A DNA stretch of 64,000 nt, from the NCBI GenBank assembly GCA_016223145.1, contig JACRPN010000020.1, positions 1 through 64,000 on the forward strand. Direction: 5' to 3'. Below are positions 17,996-26,522 of the stretch, in pieces. The notes beneath the pieces were generated by a model that saw only the letters and a program-made list of their open reading frames with translations, searched no databases and was not told where the DNA came from. This DNA is from Armatimonadota bacterium. Lineage in GTDB: Bacteria; Armatimonadota; Fimbriimonadia; Fimbriimonadales; Fimbriimonadaceae. Each line of letters opens with the position of its first letter. Within the stretch, counting starts at the first letter, position 1. Position numbers and translations under genes: made by a program.

Positions 17996-19477
17996 TCAGG
18001 CGCTTCGAGGCGCGGTTCGCCCGGGGCGTCCGAGCGCCCGCACGGCTACATTTCTCGACGCGACGGCGCGCTCGTAGAGGGTTTCGTATTTCCTGGCACT
18101 CTCTCCCCAACCGTAGTCCGCTCCAAAGGCTGCACGCTGCATCTCGTTCCATCGAGCCTTTTTGCGGTAAGCGGCACCAGCTCTGGCGAGGGCTTGCGCC
18201 AGCGCTGCAGGGCTGGAATCCTCGAACACAAAGCCGTTCACACCGTCGGTGACCGAGTCTGCAAGTCCCCCAGTCTTGCGCACCACCGGCAGCGTGCCGT
18301 AGCGCATGGCGATCATCTGCCCCAGCCCGCAAGGCTCAAAAGCGCTGGGCATCAAAAACAGATCGCACCCGGCATAGGCTCGCTGGCCCAGGACAATGTC
18401 GAAGCGTTCGGCAAAGCGAACATGGTTGGGGTACCGCCTCGCGGCCTGATCGAATTGGTCCGCAAGCCAAGGATCTCCCACTCCCTGAACGAAAAGCTGC
18501 ATGGGCAGGGCGACCACCTCATCCAGCGCCGCCAAAAGCAGGTCCATGCCCTTCTGGTTGCTGAGCCGGCTCACAATCCCCGCGAGCGGCACACCGGGGA
18601 TCGGTTCCATGCCGATCTCCCGCAGCAGCTCTGCACGGCAGATGGCCTTGCCTTCACGGTTGGCAGCGCTGTAGTTGGCCGGCAAAGCGGGATCGGAAGC
18701 GGGGTTGAACTCGTGACGGTCGATGCCGTTAAGGATGCCGGAAAGCCGCCCCCTCTCCTTGAGATGCCGCATGAGGCCCCAGAGCCCGCAGCCGTATTCC
18801 GGCGTCAGAATCTCCTCAGCGTAGGTCGGGGAAACCGTGTTGACCTGGTCGGAATACACCACGCCTGCCTTGAGAAAATTGAACGCCCCAAAGGTTTCGA
18901 GCTTGTCCCAAGTGAATAGCGACTGCGGCAGGCCCACGAAATCCAGAACGTCGTGCCCATAGATCCCCTGGTAGGCGAGGTTGTGAATCGTGTAGATGCT
19001 GGCGACCGAATCCCAGGAAGCATCGGCGCCCTCGCGCATGAGCACTGGCACCAGGGATGTGTGCCAGTCGTTGCAATGGACCACATCGGGCATCCAGCCC
19101 GTGCGCTTGCACGCCGCGAGGACCGCCATCGAGAAGAAGGCGTATTGCTCAAAGCCGCTCTGATAAACCTCTTGGCTCGATGCGGCAGAAGCAAACCGCT
19201 CGTGCCCACCGACCAGCCAGATCGGGACCGTGCCCAAGTTCAGCTCGCTGAGGTGGACGGTCCGCTCCCAGTGCCAGCCCGTCCCGACGGTAAAGGTCCC
19301 GTTGAGGGGATCAAGCTTCAGCGCGTGCTGCGCCTCGATCATGCCGTAGCAGGGCATAATCACGCGGACGTCGTGGCCAAGCTCCGCCAGAGCCTTGGGC
19401 AAGGAACCCGCCACGTCGGCCAGCCCGCCGACTTTGGCAAGCGGAGACACCTCTGCAGAAACGAACAGAATCTTCAT
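17996..19477 (-). CDS. glgA: Glycogen synthase (ADP-glucose type)
   Basis: 493 residues, usual length. N-terminal ADP-glucose-binding signature MKILFVSAEVSPLAKVGGLA (K-x-G-G-L), CNDWHTSLVPVL, and the C-terminal GT-B motif SAFEPCGLGQMIAMRYGTLP followed by VRKTGGLADSV. GT5 family enzyme adding glucose from ADP-glucose to the glycogen chain; cytoplasmic. No other glycogen gene is adjacent. AAGGAGAGG lies 12 bases before the ATG. The 117-bp upstream gap to the RidA gene holds nothing else recognised. Confidence 0.95.
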   Translation of the reverse strand: MKILFVSAEVSPLAKVGGLADVAGSLPKALAELGHDVRVIMPCYGMIEAQHALKLDPLNGTFTVGTGWHWERTVHLSELNLGTVPIWLVGGHERFASAASSQEVYQSGFEQYAFFSMAVLAACKRTGWMPDVVHCNDWHTSLVPVLMREGADASWDSVASIYTIHNLAYQGIYGHDVLDFVGLPQSLFTWDKLETFGAFNFLKAGVVYSDQVNTVSPTYAEEILTPEYGCGLWGLMRHLKERGRLSGILNGIDRHEFNPASDPALPANYSAANREGKAICRAELLREIGMEPIPGVPLAGIVSRLSNQKGMDLLLAALDEVVALPMQLFVQGVGDPWLADQFDQAARRYPNHVRFAERFDIVLGQRAYAGCDLFLMPSAFEPCGLGQMIAMRYGTLPVVRKTGGLADSVTDGVNGFVFEDSSPAALAQALARAGAAYRKKARWNEMQRAAFGADYGWGESARKYETLYERAVASRNVAVRALGRPGRTAPRSA

Positions 19478-19594
19478 TGACTCGCCAACCTCTCCTTAAA
19501 TCCAGCCCGGCGCCTTCCGGGCCTCCGTTCAAGCTATTCCGTACCTGGCCGCGCAACAATCCGGTAGCGCTAACGGCTTGTACCCCAAAACTCC

Positions 19595-19978
19595 CTACGG
19601 CGCCATGGCGTCCGCTTCGATCTCCACAAGCCAATTGGGGTCGATGAATCCTGCCACCGCCACAAAGGTGCTCGCCGGGCGGATCTCCCCAAACACCTCG
19701 CCGTGAACCTGCGCCACAGCGATCCAGTCGCAGGCGTTGCGCAAGTACACCCGCGTTCGCACGACGTCGGTCTTCGAAAGCCCTGCCTCCGACAAAGCGC
19801 CCTCGATGATCTCAAGGCAGCGGCGGGCCTGGGGTCCCGCGCCGCCAGGAGGCGCACTCCCATCCGGCAAGATTGGGGCGGTGCCGGAAACGGACACCCA
19901 GTTGCCGACACGGACAGCGCGCGAAAAGCCGATCTGGGGTTCGAACGGGCTGCCGGAGGAAATGAGCACTCGGGACAT
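19595..19978 (-). CDS. RidA/YjgF family protein (enamine/imine deaminase-like)
   Basis: 127 residues from the ATG at 19978. Family features: PFEPQIGFSRAVRVGNWVSV, SGTAPILPDG, QARRCLEIIEGALSEAG, DVVRTRVYLRN and a closing PNWLVEIEADAMAP. RidA enzymes hydrolyse reactive enamine/imine intermediates from PLP enzymes. This is a divergent subgroup with an Arg near VRTRVYL as in typical members. Cytoplasmic. The start is supported by a CATACT box six bases before and by divergence from bcp 54 bp away; a longer open frame into bcp is artefactual. Confidence 0.9.
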   Translation of the reverse strand: MSRVLISSGSPFEPQIGFSRAVRVGNWVSVSGTAPILPDGSAPPGGAGPQARRCLEIIEGALSEAGLSKTDVVRTRVYLRNACDWIAVAQVHGEVFGEIRPASTFVAVAGFIDPNWLVEIEADAMAP

Positions 19979-19984
19979 GGCCCA

Positions 19985-19990
19985 AGTATG
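19985..19990 (-). promoter_or_regulatory. -10 box CATACT six bases before the RidA-family gene
   Basis: Minus-strand CATACT, spacer TGGGCC, then ATG; no Shine-Dalgarno. Located in the divergent gap with bcp. Confidence 0.5.
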
Positions 19991-20032
19991 GCCCCGAGCG
20001 ATTCCTGCCCAAATTGGGGTGCAATCTCGCCG

Positions 20033-20479
20033 ATGATCGACGCTGGCCAACACTTCCCGGATTTTGAGCTCGAGGACCAAAACGGCAGGGTGGTCCGACT
20101 CGACGACCTGAAAGGATCGAAGGCCGTCATCTATTTCTATCCCAAGGACGATACGCCAGGCTGCACGACGGAGGCTTGCGAGTTCCGAGATCGAGCCGCG
20201 AACCTCAAGGGCGCCCAGGTTTTCGGCGTCAGCCCCGACCCCGCCAAGAAACACAAGAAGTTTGCCGACAAGTTTGGGCTGGGCTTTCCCCTCTTGGCCG
20301 ACCCCGAAAAGAAGCTGATCGAGGCCTGTGGGCTGTGGGTGGAGAAAACGCTCTACGGGCGCAAGTACATGGGCGTCGACCGAACGACCTTCCTCCTGGA
20401 CGAGAAAGGGGTGGTGGCGCGGGTCTGGCGAAAGGTGAAACCCGAAGGCCACGCGGAAGAGGTGCTTAGGGCGCTCTAG
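20033..20479 (+). CDS. bcp: Thioredoxin-dependent peroxiredoxin, BCP/PrxQ type
   Basis: 148 residues from the ATG at 20033. Catalytic motif KDDTPGCTTEACEFRD carries the peroxidatic Cys and, five residues later, the resolving Cys typical of PrxQ/BCP. Also VIYFYP, VFGVSPDPAKKHKKFADKFG, and RTTFLLDEKG. Reduces hydrogen peroxide and organic peroxides with thioredoxin; cytoplasmic. Divergent from the RidA gene; no Shine-Dalgarno seen. The longer open frame upstream runs into the RidA gene and is rejected. Confidence 0.94.
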   Translation: MIDAGQHFPDFELEDQNGRVVRLDDLKGSKAVIYFYPKDDTPGCTTEACEFRDRAANLKGAQVFGVSPDPAKKHKKFADKFGLGFPLLADPEKKLIEACGLWVEKTLYGRKYMGVDRTTFLLDEKGVVARVWRKVKPEGHAEEVLRAL

Positions 20480-20711
20480 CTCGAGCATTGAGTCCCGCAG
20501 AGTTGCTCCGGGCGCTTTTTGCCCGATCATCACGCCTTTCAAGATTGCCGCGTGGCTACCCGATTGGGGGCCGCTGGGAAACGACCTCGGAGAGGTCAAA
20601 GAACGCTAGCCGGTGGTCGAGCGTAGCGAGACCCCGGGGTTGCGCCCACCCAATCATCCGCACCCTGGAGGGGTGTCAGAAGCTGAGCCGCGGATTTCCA
20701 AACACTCCCCA

Positions 20712-21854
20712 TCAAGGGCCAGGCTGGCGTTTCGCCCTCGCTCTTCTGCGCCACCTTCGAATCAGGATCACCCCCACGACGGACACGACCACAACACCCA
20801 CAGCCAGAAACTGAAGGCCATATTCCTGCAAGAGCCGCTGTGTCCTGGGGAGATCGAGTATGTGTCCCCTCGGCACTTCCTGATAGCCATTCCAAAACGA
20901 CAAGTCCGTGTCCGGATGCCTTCCCGCCTTGAGGCGCTCAAGCATGAACTCGGTCCGGTGGGCGTGATATTCGTCTGATGCCCGACGGAGGCTGCGAAAC
21001 GACTTCTCAAGATAAGGCAGCTCAGCGTCGTACGGCTGCCAGGACCACACCATCAGCCTCCCAGACTCCCATTCAGCAGCAAGCTCTTTTGAAAGCGACA
21101 CTGCTCCTCCCTTCAAGAGCTCCTCGGCCCTCAGCTTCGCGAGGGTGGCAAGGTGAGAGTCCTTCTTCATGGACAGCGCTATTGCCAAGGCGTGAAAGAG
21201 GTCCGGGCTGCCCCATGCGTTGCCCAGCACCACCAATCCGGCGAGCCCTTTGATCGTGTCGCCTGGCTTCTCGCCTGGCGTCCGCGCCTTGTCAAGGTAA
21301 CTCGCAAGCATGCTGCCGGGTGGCCGGAGCTTTACGTCGATCACCCACTCCATGGTCCGAAGCTGTGCCCTCTCCCGGCCGAAGTGGGCGTTGGGGTTGA
21401 TCTCCAGAGCCTTGGCGATGAGGTCCCTTGCCTCCTGCGCCTCTCCGATGGCCTCCACCTTTGCGCCGCTGCGGAACCAGTGATGAATCTTGAAGGTGCC
21501 GAGGTTCGCGTAGTACCGGTACCAGGCTTCTTTGTTCAGGCTCTTGGGGAGGGTGTCGAGGACCTGACGCTTCTGTGCCATCCAAGCGATGGCTTCGAGG
21601 CTCTTTTCGAGGCGCTCGCAGGCGACTGCAGCGTCGTCGTAAGCATCAAGGTCATTCGGGTTCTTGGCCAATTCCGCCGTGACCCTCGCCAACCTCATCT
21701 GATAGTAGAGCGGCGGGTTCCTAGGGAAACGCCCCGTGATCGCGTCGACGAGGTCAAGTTTTCCCTGGGTTTCGGCCTCCAGCGTGTCGGTGTCCCAAAG
21801 GCAGGCTTGTGCTGCTGAGGGGAGAAGAAGGCCGAGGAAGGCCAGGAGCTTCAT
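20712..21854 (-). CDS. Exported TPR-like protein with C-terminal membrane anchor, unknown
   Basis: 380 residues. Signal peptide MKLLAFLGLLLPSAAQACLW, then the conserved-looking WDTDTLEAE, helical TPR-like repeats (YYQMRLARVTAELAKNPNDL, YDDAAVACERLEKSLEAIAW, AQEARDLIAKALEINPNAHF), and a single C-terminal membrane helix (QFLAVGVVVVSVVGVILIRR) with a basic tail. Topology: mostly periplasmic, anchored at the C-terminus. I recognise the general architecture but no function. GGAGG precedes the ATG at good spacing. The 232-bp gap before it (20480-20711) holds no gene. Confidence 0.75.
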   Translation of the reverse strand: MKLLAFLGLLLPSAAQACLWDTDTLEAETQGKLDLVDAITGRFPRNPPLYYQMRLARVTAELAKNPNDLDAYDDAAVACERLEKSLEAIAWMAQKRQVLDTLPKSLNKEAWYRYYANLGTFKIHHWFRSGAKVEAIGEAQEARDLIAKALEINPNAHFGRERAQLRTMEWVIDVKLRPPGSMLASYLDKARTPGEKPGDTIKGLAGLVVLGNAWGSPDLFHALAIALSMKKDSHLATLAKLRAEELLKGGAVSLSKELAAEWESGRLMVWSWQPYDAELPYLEKSFRSLRRASDEYHAHRTEFMLERLKAGRHPDTDLSFWNGYQEVPRGHILDLPRTQRLLQEYGLQFLAVGVVVVSVVGVILIRRWRRRARAKRQPGP

Positions 21855-21898
21855 GGGTTTGCCTCCGTTTTGAGGACGGCGTTACGGCCATCAGATGT

Positions 21899-22408
21899 TC
21901 AGAAGTGGGTCCTTGGGTCTGGAGGAGGGCCGGTTGGTTGAGGCCTGCGAAGGGGCGGGCTGCCCGGCTTGCGGCCGATCTTGCCGCTCTGCCGAAGCAA
22001 TAGATAGACCAGAGCGCCAAGCGCAATCGTGACGCGTAACTCCGACACAAAAGCAATGTGCGTGAACTCGTTCGCGGCAAGCGCAAGGCTGGCGATGATC
22101 CCTAGCCAATGCGCCCAGACCTTTCCATAGGCGATGCCGATCCCCGCCGCGATGTTCAGCGCCGAGGTTCCGCAAGCCGCCGCCGCATAGATCAGAAGCA
22201 TCTGGCGCACCTTCTCGATCTCCTCAGGCTTGACCAGGTCGGTGACGAACGGTTGGTGGGCCAGCAGCGCAAAAAGCACCACCGGCAAGAGATTGACGAA
22301 CAGGCTGGCAAATGTCAGGATTGCGATCGTGACGCCGACCGCGCGATCATAGTAGGCGCCGTCGTCGAGGTCGTCGTAGGGGTTTGCGCCGTCCCGCTTG
22401 ATGATCAT
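21899..22408 (-). CDS. Small integral membrane protein, unknown
   Basis: 169 residues with four predicted membrane helices (VTIAILTFASLFVNLLPVVL, MLLIYAAAACGTSALNIAAG, WAHWLGIIASLALAANEFTH, VTIALGALVYLLL) and a Pro-rich cytoplasmic tail. The N-terminal ~25 residues are acidic (NPYDDLDDGAYYDRA). It starts 4 bp after the stop of the zinc-ribbon membrane gene and shares its fold style, suggesting a pair of co-transcribed membrane proteins. Function unknown. Confidence 0.7.
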   Translation of the reverse strand: MIIKRDGANPYDDLDDGAYYDRAVGVTIAILTFASLFVNLLPVVLFALLAHQPFVTDLVKPEEIEKVRQMLLIYAAAACGTSALNIAAGIGIAYGKVWAHWLGIIASLALAANEFTHIAFVSELRVTIALGALVYLLLRQSGKIGRKPGSPPLRRPQPTGPPPDPRTHF

Positions 22409-22412
22409 GGCA

Positions 22413-22904
22413 TCACATGAAATCGTCCGTTTCGCCGATGAGGAAGATCATGAGGGCGTTCGCGCAGATGTCGATGATGTAAAGGATCATGAAAAGGAAC
22501 GCGATCGGCCCTATGAAGGGAGCCGCCAGGACGGTAGTCAGAAGTCCAAGCCCCGAGAACACGATCTGGATCCAGCAGAGGATGTTCATGATGCCCCGGA
22601 CGAGCTCGACCTTGAAGATGAGGCCAAGACCAACCGCGACCTTGAAGAGTGCATAGGCGAGTTCGGGGCCGAAGTCCTTCAAAACGGCGGACTGCACCAC
22701 AGTGACCAGCGCCCCAACGATGTACCAGACAGCGACGCCGTAATAGGCAATGGGAACCCAGCGCGCCGGAGCAACAAGGGCCCGCCGCTTCTGGGTCGGC
22801 GCCGGCACCGGGCGCGGTACCTTTGAGACGTCGGCGCCGCAAAACTGGCAATGCGTGAATTGTGCAGGCAACGTTTGCCCGCAAGATGGACACTGGATCG
22901 TCAT
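22413..22904 (-). CDS. Zinc-ribbon membrane protein, unknown
   Basis: 163 residues from the ATG at 22904, preceded by GGGGGA; a longer frame lacks such a site. N-terminal zinc ribbon (IQCPSCGQTLPAQFTHCQFC), a Pro-rich linker and four membrane helices (PIAYYGVAVWYIVGALVTVV, LAYALFKVAVGLGLIF, LCWIQIVFSGLGLLTTVLAA, AFLFMILYIIDICANALMIF). Genes with an N-terminal double-CxxC ribbon and a four-helix membrane part are common but uncharacterised. Co-transcribed with the following small membrane protein. Confidence 0.75.
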   Translation of the reverse strand: MTIQCPSCGQTLPAQFTHCQFCGADVSKVPRPVPAPTQKRRALVAPARWVPIAYYGVAVWYIVGALVTVVQSAVLKDFGPELAYALFKVAVGLGLIFKVELVRGIMNILCWIQIVFSGLGLLTTVLAAPFIGPIAFLFMILYIIDICANALMIFLIGETDDFM

Positions 22905-23004
22905 GCTTCGTTCCCCCGACTCAATCATACAGGATGATGCCCAACCTTGCATCTATGCCTAAACATAAAGATCCCCAGGCTGCGGCCGAAGTGGGAGATC
23001 AGGC

Positions 23005-24735
23005 TTACTTTCCACCAAGCCCGCTCAGGGTCACACCCTCGATAAAGTAGCGCTGCGCGAAGAAAAACAGAAGCAAAACGGGGGTCATCGCCATCGTAGC
23101 GAACGCCATCATGTAGCCCGGCTCGGCGGTCCGCTCCGACTGGAAGAGCTGGACGGCGTAGCTTACGGGCAGATTCTCCGGCGAGGTGACGTAGACCAGC
23201 GGCCCCATGAAGTTGTTCCAAGCGCCCACGAACGTCCAAATCGCGACCACGGCGAGCGCGGGCTTCACCTGGGGCAGCATGACCTGCCAAAAGGTCCTTA
23301 GGTAGCCGCAGCCGTCCATCTTCGCCGCGTCCTCGAGCTCCATTGGGATGGTCATGAAGAACTGGCGCAGCAGGAAGATGTTGAACGCCGAGCCGAAGAA
23401 AGCCGGCACCCAGATCGGCTTCAGCGTGTCGATCCACCCGAGCGAGCGAAAGATCAGAAACGTAGGAAGGAGCGTGACCGCCGCGGGCAGCATCATCGTG
23501 CTGAGGAGCACCAGAAACAGCGTGTTCTTGCCCGGAAAGCGCAGACGCGAAAACCCGTAGGCCACCACCGACGAGCTCAGGAGCGTCCCAAGCACGCTCA
23601 GGATCACGATCATGAGCGTGTTCTTCAGGTAGGTCAGACCCTTGTTGGCCTCCCTGGGCAGGTACTCCAGCGCTTCGGGATAGTTGGTCCACTTGAGCCC
23701 GACATTTCGGATCGGCTGGACCTCCGAGGGCAGCGCCACATAGGACCTGCCTTTCAGGGCGGCAGGCTCCATCACCTCCACCCGTCTCCGGCCGTCCTCA
23801 AGCTCCTTCAGGACCCTGCCATTGATGGCTTGGCCCTCGAGTCTGCCCGTCACCAATGGGATGTCCTTGGGGACTTCCTTGAGCGGAGGCTTGGCGACAA
23901 ACGTCATGCCGCGCATGGACATCGGGCGCAGAATGTCGAGTTTGGCGGAGCCGTCAGGGTAACGCTCGACGATCGTGCCCTGAACGCCGGTCCCCCGATA
24001 CTCGCTCTCGATCAGGGGGTCATCGGGGTCTTGATAGGGGACGGTCTGCTGGACCCTAGGAATCCATACAAGCCCAGTGGGTGAGGACATGTCTCGGTCC
24101 TCTTTGAAGCTGGTGATCAGGAGCCACGCAAAAGGAAGGCCGAAAACGCACGACCCGACGATCAGCGCGATCTGCGCCGCGGCGGCCTTGAAAGCCATGT
24201 GAAGCCTCACCGCCCGCTGCGACAGCACCATCCCCAGCACGGCGCCGACTGCCAGCAGAGCGAGCGCCCCCGCAGACACCGGCTGCAGGCCAATGCTCCC
24301 CCTGAGCAGAGTCACCGGGTCGCCAGTGCGCTTGAAAAGCACCCATGCCAGACCGGCGAGTCCCGCCTCGATCGCCGCCGAGCTCAGCGCCTTTTTGCGT
24401 GCGTCCGGATGGATCGAGAGCAAACCCTTGATCAAGGACAGGAGCGCGGCGGCCAAAAGCACTACGGCCATCCAGCCCAGAAACGGCATCACCAGCCAGG
24501 CGGCGGGCAGGTGGAACTGGGCGCCCCGAACCGGCGGAGGAGCCAGGCGATAGCCGACGAGAAGGAGCGCCCCAGAGGCCGCGGCCGAGAAGCCGGCAAC
24601 GCGCGCTGCACGGCCCGAATCAAGACCGGCGGGCCTGAAAACGAACAGGAGCGCGGCATACAGGGTCCGGACCGCAAAGAGCCATCCGGCCCAGGCGGCC
24701 AAGGTCCCAAAAACGAATGAAGCTTCGGCGCTCAC
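23005..24735 (-). CDS. Carbohydrate ABC transporter permease (MalG type) with long extra domains
   Basis: 576 residues, about twice normal MalG length. The last ~230 residues are a typical permease: NTLMIVILSVLGTLLSSSVV, AYGFSRLRFPGKNTLFLVLL, the EAA loop ELEDAAKMDGCGYLRTFWQV that contacts the ATPase, and VAIWTFVGAWNNFMGPLVYV. In front are ~5 additional membrane helices and, between the first core helix (GLPFAWLLITSFKEDRD) and the rest, a ~130-residue soluble insert (WIPRVQQTVPYQD to RREANKG-like). Role: sugar import with an unlinked ATPase and binding protein. GTG start with GAGG upstream. Gene lies 52 bp after nrfA on the same strand. Confidence 0.88.
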   Translation of the reverse strand: MSAEASFVFGTLAAWAGWLFAVRTLYAALLFVFRPAGLDSGRAARVAGFSAAASGALLLVGYRLAPPPVRGAQFHLPAAWLVMPFLGWMAVVLLAAALLSLIKGLLSIHPDARKKALSSAAIEAGLAGLAWVLFKRTGDPVTLLRGSIGLQPVSAGALALLAVGAVLGMVLSQRAVRLHMAFKAAAAQIALIVGSCVFGLPFAWLLITSFKEDRDMSSPTGLVWIPRVQQTVPYQDPDDPLIESEYRGTGVQGTIVERYPDGSAKLDILRPMSMRGMTFVAKPPLKEVPKDIPLVTGRLEGQAINGRVLKELEDGRRRVEVMEPAALKGRSYVALPSEVQPIRNVGLKWTNYPEALEYLPREANKGLTYLKNTLMIVILSVLGTLLSSSVVAYGFSRLRFPGKNTLFLVLLSTMMLPAAVTLLPTFLIFRSLGWIDTLKPIWVPAFFGSAFNIFLLRQFFMTIPMELEDAAKMDGCGYLRTFWQVMLPQVKPALAVVAIWTFVGAWNNFMGPLVYVTSPENLPVSYAVQLFQSERTAEPGYMMAFATMAMTPVLLLFFFAQRYFIEGVTLSGLGGK

Positions 24736-24787
24736 GCTATGCCTCTATCTTGCACCAGTCGCGAGCGCCGAAGCGAGCCGCAAGCGC

Positions 24788-26218
24788 CTATCTTGGCGGC
24801 TTTGCGGCAGCTGCAGCCGCTTCTTTGGCCTTCTGTGCCTCGACAAACGGCTTGATGTAGGCCTGAGCCGTCGTCTTGGCGGAGAACTCCGTTGGCCAGG
24901 CCAGAGGCGTATTCGCACCATATCGGCTCCGGATTCTCGACGCCTGAAGCCGGGACTCTTGGGCCAGGTCGACGGCCTTGGCCAGGATTCGCGCCGCCTC
25001 CTGAGGAGCGTGGAAACCCATCCCGTTGCTCGCCGCGATGTAGTCCCAATACATCTGCGCCTTTGAGACGGTCTTGCGCGCCTCATCGAGCTCGGAGTCC
25101 TTCGCTCCCAGCTTAATCGCGTCGCCGATCTCTAGATGAGCCGACACCAGCGCGGTCTCGGCGCGGTCCAGCAATTCCCGGTTCTTGTCCTGAATCGCGT
25201 AGACCCGGTCCTTGATCTGCTTCTCCGTCCACCCGTGGCAGTTCGCGCAGACCTTGTCGATGTTGTAGAGCGGGCTGCGGACCTGGTGCGTCGTGTACTC
25301 CGCCTTGCCGTTCGAGACCCTCGGCATGTGGCAGTCGGCGCAGCTCACCCCCGCATAGGCGTGGACGCTCTCTTGATAGAGCTCATAGTCCGGGTGCTGC
25401 ATCTTGACCATCTTCGCACCGCTGATCGGGTGGGTCCAGTCCGAGTGCCCGTTGCCCGCGTAGTACTTCTCGAAGCTGTCCGGCTTGACCCCGTCGTCCC
25501 AGGGGAAGGTGAGGTATTTGCCGGTTCCCTTGAAGTAGTACTCGACATGGCACTGGGCACAGACGAGGGTCTTCATCTCGGCTTTGGTGGCCTTGGCGAT
25601 GTCCTTGCCCTGCCGCTCGAAGGCTTCGATCAGCGCGGGCCGCGAGATCTGCAGCGCGAACGTCTTCGGGTTGTGGCAGTCGGCGCATCCGATCGAGTTC
25701 TTGACCTCGGAATCGTAGTGGTCGAACTTGCCCGCGTAGAACGCCGACACGGTGTCGCGCACCATCAAGCGCGGAACATCGGGGCTCTTGCAGGACCAGC
25801 ACGTGGCCGGGGTCTTGTCGTTTCGGCGCTTGGTGCCTTTCACGTCTTCCACGGCGTTGGCGTGCCCGCGAGCTTGATTGAACTCAAGCGAAAACGGGTA
25901 TCCGGCGAAGAGGATCACAAGTTTGGGGTCAGACTCCAGGTAGTCGCGAAACCCGGAGCCCCCATAGCGGGTGTTGATGGCCGAACCCTTGGTGGCGAGC
26001 CAAGACTGGTATTGGTTCGTCTTGTACGACCACTTGGTGTTGTCGGATGAGCCTAGGGTGGATCGAAATCTGGCGGATGCGTCCGGTGTTTGGCCGATGG
26101 CATAGGCGGGTCTTTCGCCCGAGAGCGAGCCGATCACAAGCGCTCCAAGCATCAGCGCGAAGGCCCCGGGCCAAGAGTGTGCCGCCAGTCCGGCAAACCC
26201 ACGAATCTTTGTTTGCAT
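24788..26218 (-). CDS. nrfA: Ammonia-forming cytochrome c nitrite reductase
   Basis: 476 residues from the ATG at 26218 (AGGACA upstream); a longer frame is unsupported. Sec signal/anchor at ~14-40. Five heme sites: the NrfA-specific CWSCK (residues ~140-144, Lys-ligated catalytic heme), CADCH (~178), CAQCH (~220), CADCH (~293) and CANCH (~324). Conserved HPDYELYQESVHAYAG and TTHQVRSP fit the active-site His and Ca region. Periplasmic pentaheme enzyme reducing nitrite to ammonium with six electrons (DNRA or detoxification). No nrfH quinol dehydrogenase is next to it; the electron donor is not in the window. Confidence 0.96.
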   Translation of the reverse strand: MQTKIRGFAGLAAHSWPGAFALMLGALVIGSLSGERPAYAIGQTPDASARFRSTLGSSDNTKWSYKTNQYQSWLATKGSAINTRYGGSGFRDYLESDPKLVILFAGYPFSLEFNQARGHANAVEDVKGTKRRNDKTPATCWSCKSPDVPRLMVRDTVSAFYAGKFDHYDSEVKNSIGCADCHNPKTFALQISRPALIEAFERQGKDIAKATKAEMKTLVCAQCHVEYYFKGTGKYLTFPWDDGVKPDSFEKYYAGNGHSDWTHPISGAKMVKMQHPDYELYQESVHAYAGVSCADCHMPRVSNGKAEYTTHQVRSPLYNIDKVCANCHGWTEKQIKDRVYAIQDKNRELLDRAETALVSAHLEIGDAIKLGAKDSELDEARKTVSKAQMYWDYIAASNGMGFHAPQEAARILAKAVDLAQESRLQASRIRSRYGANTPLAWPTEFSAKTTAQAYIKPFVEAQKAKEAAAAAAKPPR

Positions 26219-26396
26219 GACTGTTGTCCTCGAACGAGCAAGCCGACAACGAATGGGGGCTGTGCCGTTCCTCTTCCAAGTGTTCCTGACCGGGCCGCGA
26301 AGTGGACTATGACGGCGGTCATGCGACAACGATGTATAGATTCGTGATGCAGAGCGTTGCTCGCAAGTTTGCAGGGGCGACGGCTGCGGATGCCGC

Positions 26397-26402
26397 TATA
26401 AT
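26397..26402 (+). promoter_or_regulatory. Consensus -10 TATAAT in the nrfA/M48 divergent region
   Basis: Perfect TATAAT in the 304-bp gap 26219-26522. It would start a ~110-base leader for the M48 gene. No good -35 is visible. A short imperfect hairpin (TCCTGG-TTCGAA-CCGGGA) lies in the leader; nothing else is recognised in the gap. Confidence 0.4.
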
Positions 26403-26522
26403 GGACTCCAATTCAGGAAGCATCCTGGTTCGAACCGGGACCTGGTATGGGACCGTTTGAAACACGGCTTCTGGCCAGTCGTCGGTATGCAACGTGACGG
26501 ATCGACTCCGGAGGGCATAACC

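Noticed and set aside
19979-20599. N-terminal extension of the RidA gene into bcp
   Set aside because: The extension is antisense to bcp; the family starts at MSRVLISS and a -10 box lies six bases before that ATG.
26415-26450. tRNA-like GGTTCGAACC loop
   Set aside because: The five-base T-stem does not pair properly and no acceptor or anticodon arms can be built around it; it is a short hairpin in the M48 leader.
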